NCBI RefSeq assembly: GCF_009905375.1
Contig: NC_133647.1
Location: 129,930,673 to 129,994,672 of the forward strand
Source: Apium graveolens
Lineage: Eukaryota; Streptophyta; Magnoliopsida; Apiales; Apiaceae
DNA: 64,000 nt
Reading direction: 5' to 3'
Shown: piece by piece, positions 59,967 to 64,000 of the stretch
How positions within the stretch are numbered: position 1 is the stretch's first letter
Layout: each line of letters starts with the position of its first letter
The notes under the pieces: model-generated
Told to the model about the DNA's origin: nothing
What the model saw: only the letters and a program-made list of their open reading frames with translations
Database searches by the model: none
Position numbers and translations under genes: made by a program

Positions 59967-62900
59967 ATGGCAGAAAAACACGTTAATATTGGATTGTACC
60001 ACGGTGGGGAGTTTCAGAGGACAAGTTACTCTGGTGGAGATTGCTTGACTATTTATAATGTAGATGCTGATATATGGGCTTATAATGATCTGATGGAGGA
60101 GGTGAAGGATCTCCTCAAACTCAATGAAATCGGAGGAGTCAATGCAAAAGAAGGAAAACATGGTGCTTGGAAGCTGCTGAGGACTGACCTTGAAATCATT
60201 CAAGAGATAGAAAAGTGCAACGATGGCGGAGAGGTCAAGCTTTATGTAGACACAGTTGTTGACCCTGCAATTGAGCCGTTGTGTGAGATGCAGCCACACG
60301 TGATTGTCAGACCGTTGTGTTGTGTCAATTTAATCACTGACCTTGTCTTCACATATTGTAGTTGCCCCCACCACCACTGACCGAAATCAAAAGAAAAAGA
60401 CCCCGTACTTTGCAAAATAATGAGAAAATGAAAGATCAGCTACAAGGTGATGCACGCCAAGTAAGATGTCCCCTTGAACTTGCTATACCTGACATCAAGG
60501 TATCCTTGTCAATGTTTCTTTTTTTTTCTTCTAACCTGGACTGTAACACTTGTAATATTCACTTAAACACTCATTCCAAATTTTTAGAAAGAAAGTACAA
60601 TGCATAGTTGAGCTACACTAATAACAGTGCTGATTTATAATTATTGCAGGTGCCCCCCCCCCACCGCTACCAGCCTGTGAGCAAGAAAGACTTAATCGAA
60701 TGAAGGAAAATGATAGAAGGTTGGAAGAACTTGGGATCAAAAAATTAGTGATTGATTTGAGAGCTCGATCAGCAACAGTTATTGAGAAATCCAAAGAAAA
60801 AGACAAAGCCTCTCCAGATGATGATGATTATAATCTGGAAAGTGAGGACGAACATGATAGTGATGATTCATCTGAGGTATGGATTTCTTTTACAGTCTTC
60901 ATTACTTTGGCCTTCCTTCCTTGTTTCTCAAGAGTGTAAATTGTGTTTTTTTATTAGTTTAAGACATGATATTTTGTTTATCACTATATCAACTTTCCTA
61001 TATATTTTGTTTTTATTTTATACTCTTTATTGCTTTGGCCTCACATTATATTTGCAATCCTAATAATTGTAGAGAACGAAGAATGGGAAGAGAAAGAACC
61101 ATGTCCCCCTTGGACCAAGAACTCGTTCGCGAGCTAATGTCACCGCTGCAACAGAGAATGAACCATCGCAAGCTGGTAAAACATCTGACAAGGAAATGAC
61201 CAGTAAATCTAAGCTCCTGAAACCAACATGTAGTAAAATCTTAAAATCCGCGAGCAATTCAGAATCACGTGGGTCTGTATCTGCTTATTTAGCAATGCAG
61301 GAACGTCAAAAGCAGGGCATTCTTCCTCCAACAACCGAGAATGTGCACGCTTCTAATTCAGAAAATGTTGTTGAGGAAGAAACTGAAGCAGGTACTTTTA
61401 CTTTCTAAATATAACTACGCATGAATTATGCACACTAATTATTTATTGGTGGAGAGGCAGTAAGAATTTAATTAATTATTAAATTCGCAGTCACCTTTTT
61501 TTGTGTGTGCATGTACCAAAGCCCAAAAAATGGAGAGGAAGGACAAAACTGCTAACTGTTCACGCAAGGACGCGTGATGAAAGACCGGTGATTTTTTTGA
61601 ACAAACAAAATGTACCTGTTTCAAGAGACGGAAAAGTTACGAGAGAGCTGAGTAATTTTCTCGGAACAGTTGCAAAGGACAATGTCTCTCTTACTTATGT
61701 CAACTGGTGCCTGGTTCCTGAACAATTGAAGAAGAAAATGTGGGACTATACTCGGGTAAATTCTATTACCTAAACCTCAGTTTCATTTATTTTTCAATTA
61801 ACCCCTTCATTTTATTGATCTTGAGTTTATTATATATTAGGACCATTATATTATTCCGAATGAAGCTCAATCCTGGGTTTATGAGACAATTAATAAATGC
61901 TGGAGGACTTACAAGTCTCGGATGAAGGCAAAGCATTACACACAGCATGCCATTGATGATGAAAGGCTTGAACATAGGCCCAAGGAGATTCCGCTTGAGG
62001 ATTTTAAATTGCTGATAAAGTATTGGGGAGATGAGTCGGTGAAGGTGCCTTCGTGCTTCTTTTTAATATAATTTTAATGATTTTAAAGATTCTCAAACTG
62101 GATTGTGCAATTTTTTTTACAGGAATTAGCACATGATAACAAAGTAATCCGCCCTTCGGTAACTGACCCACACAATCAGGGTGCCAATAGTAGTGCAGAA
62201 GTTGGAGAGAAGTTGGTATGATTCCTAAATTAACTAGTACATTTATGAATATTTCCCCTTTTATTTTGATATTATAATTACGGCCCCATGGTTAAGTTAA
62301 ATTGGATTAAATTTTGATTATAGGATAAATTTATAATTTAATTAGATGGGGACATGTTCTTAAATCCAATTTTAAAATGGGACATGTTAGACCCCCCCTT
62401 TTTTTTAAATAATGTATCTGATTAGTTATGATATTCAGATTATTAAAAACCAATCCGCATTTATATAACTTTAAATAATTCACTGTGAACAACCCGAAAA
62501 AACTAATAAAATAGAGCTCGCAGACACAATAATTTAGTTGTTCATGTCAAGTGCCATCAAACATTTTTGTGCTTTAATTCTTCAGAAATCAGATGCATGT
62601 CTATTTTTTGCTGGTATTTGCTTGAATTTAGGTATTAAATTTCAGAACTGCATTAATATTGCCTTCATTTACTTCCTGTACACACTTGGATTGTGTCTAC
62701 TGAATAGTAATGACCCACCTAGTTGTTTGTTCATAAATCCTTTGATTGAATGTTAGTGCTTAGGCATTTTTTAAATAGTTGATGTGCAATTTTTCTTAAG
62801 TAAATCAATAGTTATGTGGTAACTTTGAGCTAGATAACCTTGTCTTTTTCTTTTGTGCTCTATAACAGAAAAAGACTAATCCTAATCTCGCCTCGCCATC

Positions 62901-63546
62901 ACAAGCTAAAATTTATTTGGAATCTCATGAACAAGATGGCCGAACATACAAGACAACGGCTGCTCCGCAAAAAAAGAAACGTAAGGACTTTACATTTTTT
63001 ATGGAGGTTAAATGCTGCACGGTAGTTCAATTTGTCTATTTCTTTAAAATTAAGAGATAAAAAATGCTTTGCCAAGTATGTTTTGTTGGTTTAATTTATT
63101 TGGTAAAACAAATAACATAAGAGACTTAGCGGAAATAAAAGGCTGTTAAGTATTAATATAGGCCACCTTAATGCAAACCTTGTTAGTAGTTGTGTAGTTG
63201 TGTAGCACAATTCTATGGTAAAATTGATTAATATTTAACAACATTTTTCTTGTAGAGAAAGAACAAGAAAGCGATGGAATCAGATTCGGCTCCTGCAGAC
63301 ACTTATTTGGAAGATTTGACTGCAAAGATCAGGGGAGAACTTGAGGCTGAACTGGAATAAAAGGTTTCCAAGAAAGTGCAGGATAACTTGTTAGTTATTC
63401 TCAAAAAGACCGCAGCAGCTAATCCAGGCTTGAATCTGGACATTGGAGAAGTTGATGCTAATATTTCAAGCGAGGATGATGAAAATGGTACACCAATGAC
63501 TATCGGGACTGCTGGGACTTCCAAGACTGCCCAAACTTCTTCTTAG
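59967..63546 (+). pseudogene. CACTA-C TnpA-like gene: PB1-like N-terminus and Transposase_24 region, 9 exons
   Basis: Exons by eye: 59967-60299 (MAEKHVNIGLYHGGEF, a PB1-like region common in plant transposase genes), 60362-60460 (LPPPPLTEIKRKRPR), 60650-60876 (proline run, charged helix, acidic DSDDSSE), 61073-61391 (basic and S/T-rich), about 61510-61755 (KPKKWRGRTKLLTVHART), 61841-62044 (IIPNEAQSWVYETINKCWRT, KHYTQHA), 62123-62215, 62869-63006 and 63256 onward. The 61.5-62.2 kb exons match the Ptta/En/Spm Transposase_24 family, which binds subterminal repeats. Problems: the run of 10 C at 60653-60662 puts the third exon out of frame, the acceptor of the fifth is off by one base in a T run, and TAA 63358-63360 precedes the more likely stop TAG 63544-63546. 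It may be mutated, or the homopolymers may be misread. Confidence 0.82.
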
Positions 63547-64000
63547 ATATTTCTCTTTACAAGCATTAGCTTGAGTTAATAGTATGGACAGTTATGTTAT
63601 TTAGACTTTTGAATTGTTGGTTTATAACTTTTGGTACTCACTGTAATTGGTGGTGGATGGTGTTTATTTGGTTTGGTTGGAGTTGGAATTTGGGGATTGT
63701 TTGGTGTTCTTGTTAGTATGATTTTGGTGGAGTAATGTAGTGAATCGTACTATAATTTTGGCGAAGTGGTTATTATGTTGGCGGAGTTGGTGTTCTGAAT
63801 GCTGTAAGACTAGTTTGTTGGGGAAATATGTTTTGGTATGGTTGAATTGTTATTTTGCTAATGGCAGTAATGTGTTTATCAAAACTACATTTCGAAATGT
63901 TATCTATTAGTGTTATAATAGCTATATTTATCACTGTTAAAAAATCTAAATTTGTGTTTCTTTTGCCAAAATACAGTGTTACATTAGATTTGTTTACTGT
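63547..64000. repeat. 3' flank and right subterminal repeats of CACTA-C
   Basis: After the gene end come GT-rich sequence (TGGTTTGGTTGGAG) and then subterminal units GTGTTATAATAGC, TCACTGTTA and GTGTTACATTAG, matching the left arm. No terminal TAGTG is reached. Confidence 0.75.

Larger units (their letters stand above)
55756..64000 (+). mobile_element. CACTA-C, En/Spm-type transposon with both genes, runs past the window end
   Basis: The left terminus is CACTACGCCATAGATGG at 55756, preceded by AAA. Subterminal repeats of the GTGTTATAATAG / GTTACATTAG type lie at about 55790-55960 and again at 63900-64000, so the right terminus should be just beyond the window. Inside are a TNP2-type transposase remnant and a TnpA-like gene on the same strand, the usual gene order. 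An 11-unit GC/AT palindromic array fills 56225-57520. It sits in the leader of Gypsy-B. Confidence 0.88.

Noticed and set aside
59715..60299. 194-codon open frame on the minus strand
   Set aside because: It is antisense to the first exon of the TnpA-like gene and the AT-rich region before it; a shadow frame.

Overview
The window is nuclear DNA of a flowering plant, almost certainly a eudicot. It is AT-rich, has spliced genes with GT-AG introns, and is dominated by plant LTR retrotransposons (Ty1/Copia, and Ty3/Gypsy of the chromovirus/Tekay type) and CACTA (En/Spm) DNA transposons. Two RPA70-like gene copies side by side would fit Apiaceae, where such families are large, but that placement is a guess. 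I found no intact host gene, rRNA, tRNA or CRISPR. Nearly every recognisable gene is a fragment, a pseudogene or split by a transposon. By its two LTRs, the youngest insertion is Copia-B.

Layout, left to right. (1) 351-6695: a fragment of an ABCG24/28-type ABC transporter gene, with Copia-A (1577-6375, 5-bp target duplication AAATT) in an intron. (2) 6.7-9.0 kb: intergenic DNA, a CACTA end fragment and a GC-rich duplicated patch. (3) 9000-23332, minus strand: an RPA70-like gene split by Gypsy-A (9453-22238), a decayed element with 3.5-kb LTRs. A second RPA70-like pseudogene follows at 23985-26125. (4) 29131-38571, plus strand: an unrecognised small gene whose exon is interrupted by CACTA-1 (29381-37694, target duplication ACA; the frame resumes on the far side). 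CACTA-1 carries a nested CACTA-2 (29601-33202), a 177-bp tandem repeat split by a solo Copia LTR (33441-35112), and one exon of a MADS-box K domain (36341-36402). (5) 39.0-64.0 kb: a nest. A minus-strand Copia-C 3' LTR is followed by Gypsy-B (minus, 40181-55755). The Gypsy-B LTR was hit by Copia-B (43421-50940) and its leader by CACTA-C (55756 to beyond the window end).

How the parts relate. Copia-B has near-identical 1,329-bp LTRs and an open 743-codon gag, but no recognisable reverse transcriptase or integrase, so it looks like a recent element mobilised in trans. CACTA-C still has both standard genes on one strand: a truncated TNP2 transposase with DUF4218 and DUF4216 regions, and a multi-exon TnpA-like gene with an N-terminal PB1-like region and a Transposase_24 region. 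It also holds an 11-unit array of GGGCCC/CACATGTG and AT-palindrome repeats. Gypsy-B has lost catalytic residues in protease and reverse transcriptase.

The most informative features are the layered insertions, the CACTA-1 insertion that can be read out of a host exon, and the gene pieces carried inside the CACTA elements. I see no clear new biological system. All calls come from reading by eye; no database search was possible.
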